Shown here piece after piece: positions 35,773-44,342 of a DNA stretch of 64,000 nt (within the stretch, counting starts at the first letter, position 1; the number at the start of each line of letters is the position of its first letter). The notes beneath the pieces were generated by a model. The model worked only from the letters and a program-made list of their open reading frames with translations. It was not told where the DNA came from and searched no databases. The translations under genes were made by a program, and so were the position numbers. Source of the stretch: JAVJUV01 sp047314965 (lineage in GTDB: Bacteria; Pseudomonadota; Alphaproteobacteria; Rhodobacterales; Rhodobacteraceae); NCBI RefSeq assembly GCF_047314965.1, contig NZ_JBLBVK010000049.1, forward strand, positions 59,338 through 123,337. Reading direction: 5' to 3'.

Positions 35773-37236
35773 TCAGCTGTCTTCTAGAGACAGAGCCACA
35801 AAGCGCGGATCACCGTCCCGGCGCACGAGAAGGAGAAGCGACTTGCGGCCCGCCTCACGAGCTTCCTCGATGCGGTCTTCAAGATCCTTCACGCTGGCCA
35901 CCTTTTCCTGCCCAGCCTCGGTGATGAGATCGCCCGCACGAAGGCCTTTTTCGTAAGCCTCGCTGTCTTCCGCGACATCTGCGACCACGAGGCCTTCGGC
36001 GTCGTCGGACAACCCCAGTTGCTCGCGCAGTTCATCAGTCATGTTGCTGACCGTGAGGCCCAGGATATCTCCCGTGACAGGATCGGTCGAGTTCACCGAG
36101 GCCGGGATCGGACGCTCGGCGTCTTCACGGCGGCCGAGGGTCACGCGCAGGGTTTCAGTCTTGCCGTCGCGGAAGACGAGAACGCGCACTTCCTTGCCCA
36201 CAGTGGTCTCGCCCACCTGACGCACGAGACTGCGGGTATCGTCGACCTCGACACCGTCGAAGGACAGGATCACGTCGCCCGCCTCCATGCCTGCCTCAAG
36301 GGCCGGACCTTCAGGCACATCGGTGACCAGTGCGCCACGAACTTCGGCCAGTCCAAGCCCTTCGGCGAGGTCATCTGTGACATCCTGAATACGGACGCCC
36401 AGCCAGCCACGGCGGGTTTCACCGAAGTCGCGAAGCTGTGCGATGACGTTCTCGGCCACACGGCTGGACATCGCGAAGCCGATGCCGATCGAGCCACCGT
36501 TCGGAGACAGGATCGCCGTGTTCACCCCGATCACCTCGCCGCTCAGGTTGAACAGCGGGCCGCCGGAGTTGCCGCGGTTGATAGCGGCGTCGGTCTGGAT
36601 GTAGTCGTCATAGCTGCCTGAAAGGGCACGGCCACGCGCCGACACGATGCCTGCGGAGACCGAGAAGCCCTGGCCAAGCGGGTTGCCCATGGCCATGACC
36701 CAATCGCCGACGCGGGCCGCCTCGCTGTCACCCCAGCTGACGAACTTGAGCGGTTTGTCGGAGTCGACCTTGAGAAGGGCGAGGTCGGTGTTCGGATCGG
36801 TGCCGATGATTTTGGCGTCGAGCTCGAACCCTTCGAAGAACTCGATCAGAACCTCGTCCGCGCCTTGAATGACGTGGTTGTTGGTTACGATGAAGCCATC
36901 TTCGGAAATCACGAACCCGGAGCCGAGAGCCTGACTGCGGCGGGGGCTTTGGCCGTTCGGGCCGTTACGGTCCATGAAGTCGCGGAAAAAGTCCTCGAAC
37001 GGAGACCCTTCCGGGACGATCGGACCGGGCTCGGTCGAGGCCGCAACCGTTGTAGACGTGGTGATGTTCACGACCGCCGGGCTGACCTTTTCGGCCAGAT
37101 CGGCGAAGGTGTCCGGCCGTGACTGAGCCGCAGCCGTCAAAGCCTGGGCGATGACGAAGGCCATGCTCAGGATAAAGAGCCAGATGTACTGTGTATGCTG
37201 TACTGTCCGGCGACGAGAGAGTGCAATTGCGTTCAC
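35773..37236 (-). CDS. Do/DegP-family periplasmic serine protease
   Basis: 487 residues. One N-terminal hydrophobic signal or anchor (WLFILSMAFVIAQALTAAAQ), a trypsin-like domain with triad blocks TNNHVI (His), DLALLKV (Asp) and GNSGGPLF (Ser), and two PDZ domains (GWLGVRIQDV..., ILGLTVSNMT...). It acts in envelope protein quality control. The GTG at 37236 is chosen because AGGAGG lies five bases before it; the longer frame upstream lacks a ribosome site. The nearest upstream gene, ccoS, is on the same strand 171 bases away. Confidence 0.93.
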   Translation of the reverse strand: MNAIALSRRRTVQHTQYIWLFILSMAFVIAQALTAAAQSRPDTFADLAEKVSPAVVNITTSTTVAASTEPGPIVPEGSPFEDFFRDFMDRNGPNGQSPRRSQALGSGFVISEDGFIVTNNHVIQGADEVLIEFFEGFELDAKIIGTDPNTDLALLKVDSDKPLKFVSWGDSEAARVGDWVMAMGNPLGQGFSVSAGIVSARGRALSGSYDDYIQTDAAINRGNSGGPLFNLSGEVIGVNTAILSPNGGSIGIGFAMSSRVAENVIAQLRDFGETRRGWLGVRIQDVTDDLAEGLGLAEVRGALVTDVPEGPALEAGMEAGDVILSFDGVEVDDTRSLVRQVGETTVGKEVRVLVFRDGKTETLRVTLGRREDAERPIPASVNSTDPVTGDILGLTVSNMTDELREQLGLSDDAEGLVVADVAEDSEAYEKGLRAGDLITEAGQEKVASVKDLEDRIEEAREAGRKSLLLLVRRDGDPRFVALSLEDS

Positions 37237-37407
37237 TCCAACCTCCTGTGTCTGCTCGGGAGCGCCAACGTGGCGCGTCTCTGAAGTCTGAGTAGATAGA
37301 TAGGTGCAAAGACGCACAAGCCAAAGAGTGATCGCGCACTTTCACCTCGCTGTGAACTTCCCGTGTGCGGCTCCAGACGGCGGGATACCGCGCATCTGAC
37401 TCCGGGT

Positions 37408-37566
37408 TCACTGCTTGGGATGATCGTCGTAATCGTTGCGCAGCACCCGATGCCTGTCGCCCTCGGGGTCCTCGAACTGACGGGTCTTGAGCGCCCAGAA
37501 GAACGCGAGAAGGCCCAGCAGGCCAAGACCGAGAGAAACGGGTATCAGGAAGACAAGCACGTCCAT
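37408..37566 (-). CDS. ccoS: cbb3-type cytochrome oxidase assembly protein CcoS
   Basis: 52 residues: one membrane helix (VLVFLIPVSLGLGLLGLLAF) followed by FWALKTRQFEDPEGDRHRVL, the family signature F-W-x-x-x-x-x-Q-F-[DE]-D. It is needed for incorporation of cofactors into cbb3 oxidase subunit I. The ATG overlaps the ccoI stop by one base. Short gene, readily missed. Confidence 0.95.
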   Translation of the reverse strand: MDVLVFLIPVSLGLGLLGLLAFFWALKTRQFEDPEGDRHRVLRNDYDDHPKQ

Positions 37567-39725
37567 CAGCGCAACCTCATCGCGTTCAAGGTCACCATAA
37601 TGGAAGAACCGGACATGGCCAATGCGGCAGCAAGCGGGGTGGCAAAACCAGCCAGCGCAAGCGGAATGGCGACAAGGTTGTACATGGCGGCGATCGCGAA
37701 GTTCTCGATTATCCGCCGCGTCGCGGAACGCGCTGTGGTAACCGCTTCTCCGATTCCCGAAAGATCGCTACCCAAGAGCACGATGTCACTGACCGTGCGG
37801 CTGGCGTCCAGGGCGGATGCGGGAGAAATGGAGGCATGAGCTTCGGCCAGAGCGGCCGTGTCGTTCAACCCGTCGCCGACCATCAGGACACGCGCACCGG
37901 CTGCGGCAAGCGCGCGCACACGGGCGACCTTGTCCTCCGGCCGCAGACCGGACTTCCAGTTGTCGATTCCAACCGTGTCCGCCAAGTCGGCGACCGCTTC
38001 GGCCGTGTCGCCCGACAAGAGCTCGATCTCACAGCCCGCTTTCCGCAATGCCGCCACCGCCTCGGCAGCTCCCTTGCGCGGTGTGTCACGGAAGCGAAAC
38101 GCCACGGACCTCGTGTCGCCGATGCGCAGCCATGTTGCAGTCCCACCGCCGGCCTGGGCGCCGACCCAATCGGCGCGCCCTAGCCGAACGGGCTGCCCCT
38201 GCCAAAGCCCTTCGACGCCGTATCCCGGCACCTCGCGCAGTTGAGTGACTTTGGCTGGTGCAAGCCTGAGTCCGTTGCGCAAGGCTAACGCAAGCGGGTG
38301 CGCCGAAGCCTCGGCCAGCGCGACGGCGACGGATGCCTGCGCGTTGGTGGCGTCATGGTCATCCAGATGCGGGTGACCTTCGGTCAGCGTGCCGGTCTTG
38401 TCGAAGACGACATGGGTGACCTCGGCCAGCCTCTCCAGAGCGGTCGCGTTCTTGACGAGAAGCCCGTGCCGGAACAAGCGACCGGAAGCGGCGGTGGATA
38501 CCGCCGGCACGGCAAGGCCCAAGGCGCAGGGACAGGTGATGATCAGCACGGCAACGGCGATGTTCAGAGAAAGCCGCAGGTCGCCCGTGGCCGTCATCCA
38601 ACCGATGAACGCCATCAGCGCCAGAAGATGAACTGCGGGGGCATAGATCCGGGCAGCGCGATCCGCCAGTGAGACATATCGGCTGCGCGCATTCTCGGCG
38701 ACTGCGACAAGGTCGGCCATGCGCCTGAGCGATGTATCGGTGCCGGCCGAGGTAGCCCGCACGACAAGCGGTCCTGTAAGGTTCGTCTCGCCCGCGTTGA
38801 TCGACTGCCCGGGGGCGGCCGGTTCGGGCAGGCTTTCTCCCGTGATCAGCGAACGGTCAACCTCGCTTATACCCTCAACAACGACTCCGTCGATCGGACA
38901 GCGCGCCCCAGGAAGTACGCGAATCTCGTCTCCGGCCCGGATGTCCGACACTGCCACAGTCTGGCCGTTCGCACGAAGAGCACGCGGCACCTCCAGCGCG
39001 GTCAGCTCGGCTGCTGCCGACCGTGCGGCAAGCCGGGTGCGCTGATCAAGGTAGCGACCGGCAAGCAGGAAGAAGGTCAGCGACAGGGCTGCGTCGAAAT
39101 AGGCGTGCTCGCCACCATAGGCCGTCTCGTACAAGGACATGCCGGAGGCCAGGAGGATAGCCAGCGAAATCGGGACATCCATATTCAGGCGCCGTCCCCG
39201 CAGCGCTCCCCAACCGCTTTTGAAAAATGGCTGGGCGGAAAACGCGACTGTGGGAAGAGCGATGAGCGCTGAGATCCAGTGAAACAGGTCGCGCGTGGCC
39301 TCTGTCGCTCCCGACCAAACGGCCACGGAAAGCAGCATTACGTTCATCATCGCAAAGCCGGCAACGCCGAGGCGCATCTGCAAGTCGCGTGCCGCGCCGT
39401 CTCCGGAACCGGACATTACCGCGTCGGCGTCCAACTCATGCGCCTCGTATCCGGCATCCGCCAGCACGCCGACCAGTTCCTCGGCACTGATATCGGCATT
39501 CGCCGCAACCTGAACCCGCTTTCGGGTCAGATTGACCCGCACTTCCCTGACACCATCGACCGACGAAAGTGCACGCTCGACCCCCGAAATGCAACCCGCG
39601 CAATGGATCGTCGGGAGCGACAACTGGATGTTCGGGCTCGTGATCGAGCCATTCATTTGCTGCGCCGCCGGGGCCGCAGCACAGGCCGGACAGGCCGAAA
39701 GTGAGGGATGTTCGGCCAGGCTCAT
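37566..39725 (-). CDS. ccoI: Cu(+)-translocating P1B-type ATPase CcoI/FixI
   Basis: 719 residues from MSLAEHPSLSACPAC. An N-terminal Cys-rich patch and an HMA domain (TIHCAGCISGVERAL) precede the ATPase core: CPC in the transport helix (TCPCALGLAVP), the phosphorylation site DKTGTLTEG, and GDGLNDTAAL. It supplies copper for cbb3 oxidase assembly. It follows fixH by one base and overlaps ccoS, so all four genes form one unit. Confidence 0.94.
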   Translation of the reverse strand: MSLAEHPSLSACPACAAAPAAQQMNGSITSPNIQLSLPTIHCAGCISGVERALSSVDGVREVRVNLTRKRVQVAANADISAEELVGVLADAGYEAHELDADAVMSGSGDGAARDLQMRLGVAGFAMMNVMLLSVAVWSGATEATRDLFHWISALIALPTVAFSAQPFFKSGWGALRGRRLNMDVPISLAILLASGMSLYETAYGGEHAYFDAALSLTFFLLAGRYLDQRTRLAARSAAAELTALEVPRALRANGQTVAVSDIRAGDEIRVLPGARCPIDGVVVEGISEVDRSLITGESLPEPAAPGQSINAGETNLTGPLVVRATSAGTDTSLRRMADLVAVAENARSRYVSLADRAARIYAPAVHLLALMAFIGWMTATGDLRLSLNIAVAVLIITCPCALGLAVPAVSTAASGRLFRHGLLVKNATALERLAEVTHVVFDKTGTLTEGHPHLDDHDATNAQASVAVALAEASAHPLALALRNGLRLAPAKVTQLREVPGYGVEGLWQGQPVRLGRADWVGAQAGGGTATWLRIGDTRSVAFRFRDTPRKGAAEAVAALRKAGCEIELLSGDTAEAVADLADTVGIDNWKSGLRPEDKVARVRALAAAGARVLMVGDGLNDTAALAEAHASISPASALDASRTVSDIVLLGSDLSGIGEAVTTARSATRRIIENFAIAAMYNLVAIPLALAGFATPLAAALAMSGSSIMVTLNAMRLR

Positions 39726-39726
39726 C

Positions 39727-40182
39727 TCAGCGCACCCAAAGCTCCAGCCGTTTGGAAAACTCGACGCCGGATGCGCTTGTCGCATTGAGCTTGATTGTCC
39801 ATGCACCGGGTTCGGGCTGAACCTCTGCAAGGAAAACGCCACGCGCGCCCTGCAGGTCGAGAACCTGGTCGTCCCTTGCGATCGTCGGACGTCCCAGCAT
39901 GGCCGAGATCGTCTGTGGCTCGACGGGTGCACCGTCGGAATCAACGATCTTGATCGTCAGCATGTCTTCATCGATTTCCGCAGCGACGTCCCAGCCAAGG
40001 GCATCCTGTGCCGCACGGCGGGCGTCGAAACTTTGGCTTGCCACATAGGAGTTCTTGACCTCCAGGCCGGGAAAAGTTCCGACGGCTTTGAAGGCAAGTG
40101 TCATATTCACGGCGATTATGACGCCGAACGCGGCGACCATCCCGATCAAGACGTGCTTTCCAGTGATTTCGCGCGTTGTCAT
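39727..40182 (-). CDS. ccoH: FixH/CcoH family protein
   Basis: 151 residues with one N-terminal membrane helix (VLIGMVAAFGVIIAVNMTLAF) and a periplasmic domain (SYVASQSFDARRAAQDALGW, RGVFLAEVQPEPGAWTIKL) that is typical of FixH. CcoH/FixH interacts with the cbb3 oxidase during assembly. ATGA overlap with ccoG. Confidence 0.93.
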   Translation of the reverse strand: MTTREITGKHVLIGMVAAFGVIIAVNMTLAFKAVGTFPGLEVKNSYVASQSFDARRAAQDALGWDVAAEIDEDMLTIKIVDSDGAPVEPQTISAMLGRPTIARDDQVLDLQGARGVFLAEVQPEPGAWTIKLNATSASGVEFSKRLELWVR

Positions 40183-41594
40183 TGAGTTGCTCCGTTGAAG
40201 ACAGTATCGCTGTGCACCCGCTCGCCCGAGATGAGATCCTCGACCCAGAAGCGGAATTCGGTACGCTCGGAGGTAGCTGGAGCGGAGCCGCCCGGCGCGA
40301 TCACATACACCCTTTGCAGAAGGGTTTCGTTCGCCGGGACCGTGACGGAGTCGTAAAGCGTTCCTTCCAGTTCGGCCCTTAAGGCGAGGTCGCCTGTCAC
40401 GTGAATACGGAAGGGCCTGTCATCACCGTGCTTGTTGCGCAGCCGGATATCATAGGCGTTCCGGATCGAGCCGTCCGAGAGGGTGACGAATTGCGGGTTT
40501 CGGATTGGCGCGACGGTAACGTCGATCTCGGCGCGCACGAACAGCATGAACAGAAGGGCAAGACCGACGGCACTCCAGAGGCCAGTGTAGACCAAGGTGC
40601 GTAAGCGCAGAACATGCTGGAAAATAGGCTTGGCCTGCCCGCCCGCGCGTTCGCGGGTTTCGTCGGTCAGGGCGATATAGTCGATCAGACCGCGCGGTTT
40701 GCCGATTTTGTCCATGACGTCGTCGCAGGCGTCGATGCACAGAGCGCAGGTGATGCAGGCAAGCTGCTGGCCGTCCCGGATGTCGATGCCCATGGGGCAG
40801 ACGTTCACGCAGGCGTTGCAATCGATGCAGTCACCGAGGTTCTCGCGGTCCTTGCCCTTGCCGCGCGGCTCGCCGCGCCAGTCGCGGTACGCAACGGTGA
40901 TCGTGTCCTCGTCCATCATCGCCGCCTGGATGCGAGGCCAAGGGCACATGTAGATGCAGACCTGTTCGCGGGCGAGGCCGCCGAAGAGGAACGTGGTGGC
41001 CGTCAGGATGCCGATAGTGGTGTAGGCGATGGGGTGCGCGTTGAAGGTGACGAGGTCGCGGGCGAGCGTTGGCGCATCGGTGAAGTAGAACACCCACGCC
41101 CCGCCGGTGGCGAGGCCGATCAGCAGCCAGACTGTCCATTTTGTCAATCTTAACCGCCACTTATGGAGATCCCATTTCGATTTCCACAGTCGGACGCGGG
41201 CGTTCCTGTCGCCCTCGATCCAACGCTCGACGAGAATGTAGAGGTCGGTCCAGACGGTCTGGGGGCAGGCGTAGCCGCACCAGACGCGGCCCAGGGCGGA
41301 GGTGAAGAGGAAAAGGCCGAGCCCCGCCATGATCAGAAGACCGGCGACGAAGTAGAATTCGTGGGGCCAGATCTCGATCCAGAAGAAATAGAAGCGGCGC
41401 CCGGCCATGTCGATCAGCACGGCCTGATCAGGGAGGTTCGGCCCGCGGTCCCAGCGGATCCAGGGTGTCAGGTAGTAGATGCCGAGCGTGATGCCCATGA
41501 TCCACCATTTAAGCGTTCGAAAACGGCCACTTACCCGTCTCGGGAAGACAGGTTCGCGGGCGGCGTAAAGGACTTCGGGCTGATCGACTGACAT
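40179..41594 (-). CDS. ccoG: Cytochrome c oxidase accessory protein CcoG/FixG (ferredoxin-like membrane protein)
   Basis: 471 residues with several membrane helices. GYACPQTVWTD and two 4Fe-4S clusters in CIDCNACVNVCPMGID and CITCALCIDACDDVMDKIG fit CcoG, a membrane cupric reductase in cbb3 assembly. The C-terminal domain is periplasmic. First gene of ccoGHIS, with an FNR box 55 bases upstream of its ATG. The structural genes ccoNOQP, usually directly upstream, are absent from this position. Confidence 0.94.
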   Translation of the reverse strand: MSVDQPEVLYAAREPVFPRRVSGRFRTLKWWIMGITLGIYYLTPWIRWDRGPNLPDQAVLIDMAGRRFYFFWIEIWPHEFYFVAGLLIMAGLGLFLFTSALGRVWCGYACPQTVWTDLYILVERWIEGDRNARVRLWKSKWDLHKWRLRLTKWTVWLLIGLATGGAWVFYFTDAPTLARDLVTFNAHPIAYTTIGILTATTFLFGGLAREQVCIYMCPWPRIQAAMMDEDTITVAYRDWRGEPRGKGKDRENLGDCIDCNACVNVCPMGIDIRDGQQLACITCALCIDACDDVMDKIGKPRGLIDYIALTDETRERAGGQAKPIFQHVLRLRTLVYTGLWSAVGLALLFMLFVRAEIDVTVAPIRNPQFVTLSDGSIRNAYDIRLRNKHGDDRPFRIHVTGDLALRAELEGTLYDSVTVPANETLLQRVYVIAPGGSAPATSERTEFRFWVEDLISGERVHSDTVFNGATQ

Positions 41595-41648
41595 GAAAAC
41601 CTGACTCTGTTCGCGAGTGTTTTCTGTCAGGTCCCGCCCCCCCGGACA

Positions 41649-41662
41649 TTGATTTGGGTCAA
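41649..41662 (-). promoter_or_regulatory. FnrL/FNR-type binding site before ccoG
   Basis: TTGATTTGGGTCAA matches the FNR consensus TTGAT-N4-ATCAA at nine of ten fixed positions. The centre lies about 61 bases upstream of the ccoG start, so a class II promoter (site near -41) is possible. It fits oxygen-dependent control of the cbb3 assembly genes. Confidence 0.7.
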
Positions 41663-41667
41663 GGAAT

Positions 41668-41873
41668 CCGGGCGTTCGCAGGCAACGTCCGGCGGGCGGG
41701 GACTCCGGGGAACGGTCAAAGGGTTAACGGCCTTGTTTCGTTGGGGAACAGGCGCAAACCCCGGTCCGCAAGGCGTCGGCAAACCGTCGGCAAAACGTAT
41801 GGCACCCGTATGGCAGAGCCGGAGCCGGGTACCAGATGTGGTTTGGCGTTAGGGAAGGTTAGCGGAGGCTGAA
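41668..41873. repeat. ~205-bp direct repeat, copy 1
   Basis: About 206 bases that recur at 45803-46008 in the same orientation, with roughly a dozen substitutions and no gaps in my hand alignment (about 94% identity). Inside are short tandem phrases: GTCGGCAAA twice and CGTATGGCA twice. It lies just upstream of the ccoG regulatory region. No transposase or inverted ends are visible. A 70-codon frame runs through both copies, but the differences do not look like coding conservation. Confidence 0.85.
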
Positions 41874-42083
41874 TTAGGGAAAGCGGACTTTTCGCTATGC
41901 GATGGCAATCTGTGTTCTTTCAATCGATTGATTAGCTTAATTCTGGCTATGTGCAGGACCAACTTTCTGATATTGAGATCCCATCCACTTTGGTAATCTC
42001 AGCAATCGTTAGTTTTTGTGTCGTCACGCTGGCCTCTGGAGGTCACGTTTCGGGCTCTTCCGTAGCAATAGAGAAGGCTAGAC

Positions 42084-42554
42084 TTGACCCGCGACCAGAT
42101 GATTATCCACATTCATGCAGCCAATGAGGTTGCAAAATCGGCCGCATCACATGGCCACCACCCGTTTGGGGCTGTATTGGTCGGCCCCGACGACGCAATC
42201 CTGATGCGGCAGGGTAACATCGACACGGTCCATCATGCCGAGACCGAGCTCGCGCGCCGCGCCGCAGCCGAGTACGCTCCCGATTTCCTGTGGACGTGCA
42301 CATTGGTTTCCACTGGTGAACCTTGCGCCATGTGCACGGGGAAGCTCTATTGGGCCAACATCGGTCGCTTGGTCTTTGGTTTCGAAGAAGTGAAGCTCCT
42401 CGAACTGACGGGAGATCATCCGGCCAATCCGACCATAAACCTACCCTCGCGCACCGTCCTGAGCCATGGCCAAAAGAAGATCGAGGTGCACGGACCTTTT
42501 CCCGAGATTTACGACCAGCTTCTCGGCCCGCATCGCGATTTCTGGCGGCGCTAG
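42084..42554 (+). CDS. Nucleoside/cytidine-deaminase-fold deaminase
   Basis: 156 residues. The zinc-site motifs of the CDA superfamily are present: H-A-E (HHAETELARR) and P-C-x-x-C (GEPCAMCTGKLYW). HPFGAVLVGPDD resembles guanine deaminase or tRNA adenosine deaminase-like proteins. The substrate is not decided. TTG is the predicted start (GAAGG upstream); an ATG five codons later is possible. First plus-strand gene inside the repeat-bounded block. Confidence 0.83.
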   Translation: MTRDQMIIHIHAANEVAKSAASHGHHPFGAVLVGPDDAILMRQGNIDTVHHAETELARRAAAEYAPDFLWTCTLVSTGEPCAMCTGKLYWANIGRLVFGFEEVKLLELTGDHPANPTINLPSRTVLSHGQKKIEVHGPFPEIYDQLLGPHRDFWRR

Positions 42555-42737
42555 CAGGCGGGTCATCTAGAAAGTTGTGCGAGGGCTCAGGGCCGTTGTT
42601 TGATGGTTCCAGTCGCTAGACCGCAATGGGGAACGAAGCAGCACTTCGCTCCATCAGGAATTCGAGAGATTTTGCTGCACAACAAAGTGAGCCGCCGATC
42701 CAGGAGGAAGGCAGCTCACTGAGTCTACTGCCGAATG

Positions 42738-43142
42738 TCAGCCGTGTGCGTGACCGCCTACTGCCACATCTCCCTCCTGACGAGAAAAGACGATCCAAGC
42801 AAACAAGGTCGCCCCTACGGCGTAGGCAATCGAACCCGCGGCGACGACTGGTGTCATTGCCGTATTGCCAAGAAGCAGAAGATAAAGCGCTCCCGTCATA
42901 ACGGCACAGGACACGACAACGATCCAAAACTGCACCGCTGTCCAAACAGACTTTGCTTTTTCCTTGTTCAGGGCAAAGTAAGCCCCAAAGATCGCGCATG
43001 ATACCCAACCGAGCAGACTCATATGGGCATGAGCCCCAGCGACATTGTGCTCGCCACTGATCGACATTTGCAGGCCGATGGCGATGCTGGCGAGGAGAAA
43101 GAGAGCGGAGGCCTTGAAGTAGTGCTGAGAAACTTGCGGCAT
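42738..43142 (-). CDS. Small four-helix membrane protein resembling heme-copper oxidase subunit I
   Basis: 134 residues from MPQVSQHYFK, with GGGAGG just before the ATG. Four membrane helices are visible. The segment GEHNVAGAHAHMSLLGWV contains three His residues in a helix-start context, as in the small 'cytochrome-c oxidase'-like proteins that look like a fragment of subunit I. A Gly/His tail (AVGGHAHG) ends the protein. It may bind heme or copper; that is inference. A perfect FNR box lies upstream. Confidence 0.72.
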   Translation of the reverse strand: MPQVSQHYFKASALFLLASIAIGLQMSISGEHNVAGAHAHMSLLGWVSCAIFGAYFALNKEKAKSVWTAVQFWIVVVSCAVMTGALYLLLLGNTAMTPVVAAGSIAYAVGATLFAWIVFSRQEGDVAVGGHAHG

Positions 43143-43304
43143 GATAACCTCCCGCAAAGTATCCCCTGTACGGCACCGCGCCGCACTCCGGGGACGCTGC
43201 CGTCGTCATGTCAGAAGCCAAGCTCGACAAAGACTTACCGACGCTCTTGCTTCATGCATCAACGCCGAACGTGGACTCTTTAATGCAAGCAGTCTCCCGG
43301 CACA

Positions 43305-43318
43305 TTGATGCGCATCAA
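43305..43318 (-). promoter_or_regulatory. Perfect FNR/DNR-type palindrome
   Basis: TTGATGCGCATCAA is an exact match to TTGAT-N4-ATCAA, even with a palindromic spacer. It lies in a 384-base gap between two minus-strand genes, and its centre is about 170 bases upstream of the ATG of the small oxidase-like membrane protein. The rest of the gap (43143-43526) holds no gene that I can support. Confidence 0.75.
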
Positions 43319-43526
43319 ACCATTTCGTCAGCTGCTTAATGGATATCCCAGAGAGGCCTCGATTTCCGTCATATACAGAGCGACAGAAACGTATCCAAAT
43401 TCCTCGGGCTCCGAACTCGAAGCAGAGCGATAGCCGTAAGTGCATCGATAGCGGGCAACACCATGGCCCGTTCGTGGACAGCGCGCGTGTTGGTGCACTT
43501 CTTATTGGGGCGCTACGCTCCCGCCT

Positions 43527-43838
43527 TTAGCTCCCTGGCGCGGCAGAGCCTGCATCCAGGGCCACCAGAGTACTTGTGGCGGAGCGAAGTCTAATGTCCC
43601 GAACCGGAGCGTACTCATCGGAATGATACCAGTCCCTGAGCGCCGCCATGCTCGGAAACTCGATGATGACCATACGCCCCGGAGACCAGTCTTTCCCGTC
43701 TTCCAGTACTTCCAAATCGCCCCCGCGGGATACGAAGCGCCCACCGAACTTGATGATCAGCGGAAGAACGGCACGCTTGTACTCCTCAAAGACATCGGGG
43801 TCCGTGATGATTTCGTCGGCGATCAGAAAGGCGGACAT
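43527..43838 (-). CDS. DUF1330 family protein
   Basis: 103 residues from MSAFLIADEIITDPD. FEEYKRAVLPLIIKFGGRFVSRGGD, GRMVIIEFPSM and ALRDWYHSDEYAPVRDIR are the dimeric ferredoxin-like barrel segments of DUF1330. No enzymatic role is established. It stands alone within the accessory block. Confidence 0.9.
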   Translation of the reverse strand: MSAFLIADEIITDPDVFEEYKRAVLPLIIKFGGRFVSRGGDLEVLEDGKDWSPGRMVIIEFPSMAALRDWYHSDEYAPVRDIRLRSATSTLVALDAGSAAPGS

Positions 43839-44342
43839 CGTGCATCCCATTCGGTTGGTTCGATGGCGCGGAGCCTAGATCGATATCGCGGGTCCGGCAA
43901 ATTGGGAATTTGTGAACTGGGCTCGAAGCGGCCCTTCCTTGGAATCAGGCTAGCGACCGCTCAGCGGGACAAAGTTGCCATGCCGGGCAGGTCCGCTTCA
44001 GCAAATGTGGCAGTCCGCAGGAAGCTTCCAAAAGGCCAGAAACCCCAACAAAACTCGGAGAAGGGTGCACTCCGTTCCGTCGAATGCAGTCAGCCACGAT
44101 CAATGGGTTATGACGATGGTTTCCCAAACTTGTTGCGGTTTCGACCTATTCTTGTCCGGACCAGAATTCCTTCGTTCAATCAGAAGCAACGCGCAGAACT
44201 ACACCGGCATTACTTGAAGAGCATGCGCAGTAAGTGAAGAAAGCGGACTATGCCGGAAAAATCGTCACGCTGTTCAAGGGGAATGAAGGTTGTCGACAGA
44301 CCCGTGGTCTGATGCAGTTTACCGGTCGCCTTCACAAGGGCG
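43839..44342. other. Gene-poor stretch within accessory block
   Basis: 504 bases between the DUF1330 start and the acyltransferase stop. Open frames exist on both strands but none shows a ribosome site plus a plausible protein. It may contain decayed coding DNA. Confidence 0.4.

Noticed and set aside
41654..41872. 70-codon frame inside the ~205-bp repeat, also in copy 2
   Set aside because: Both copies keep the frame, but several of the differences change amino acids and there is no convincing start signal. Gap-free similarity between two recent copies explains the shared frame.
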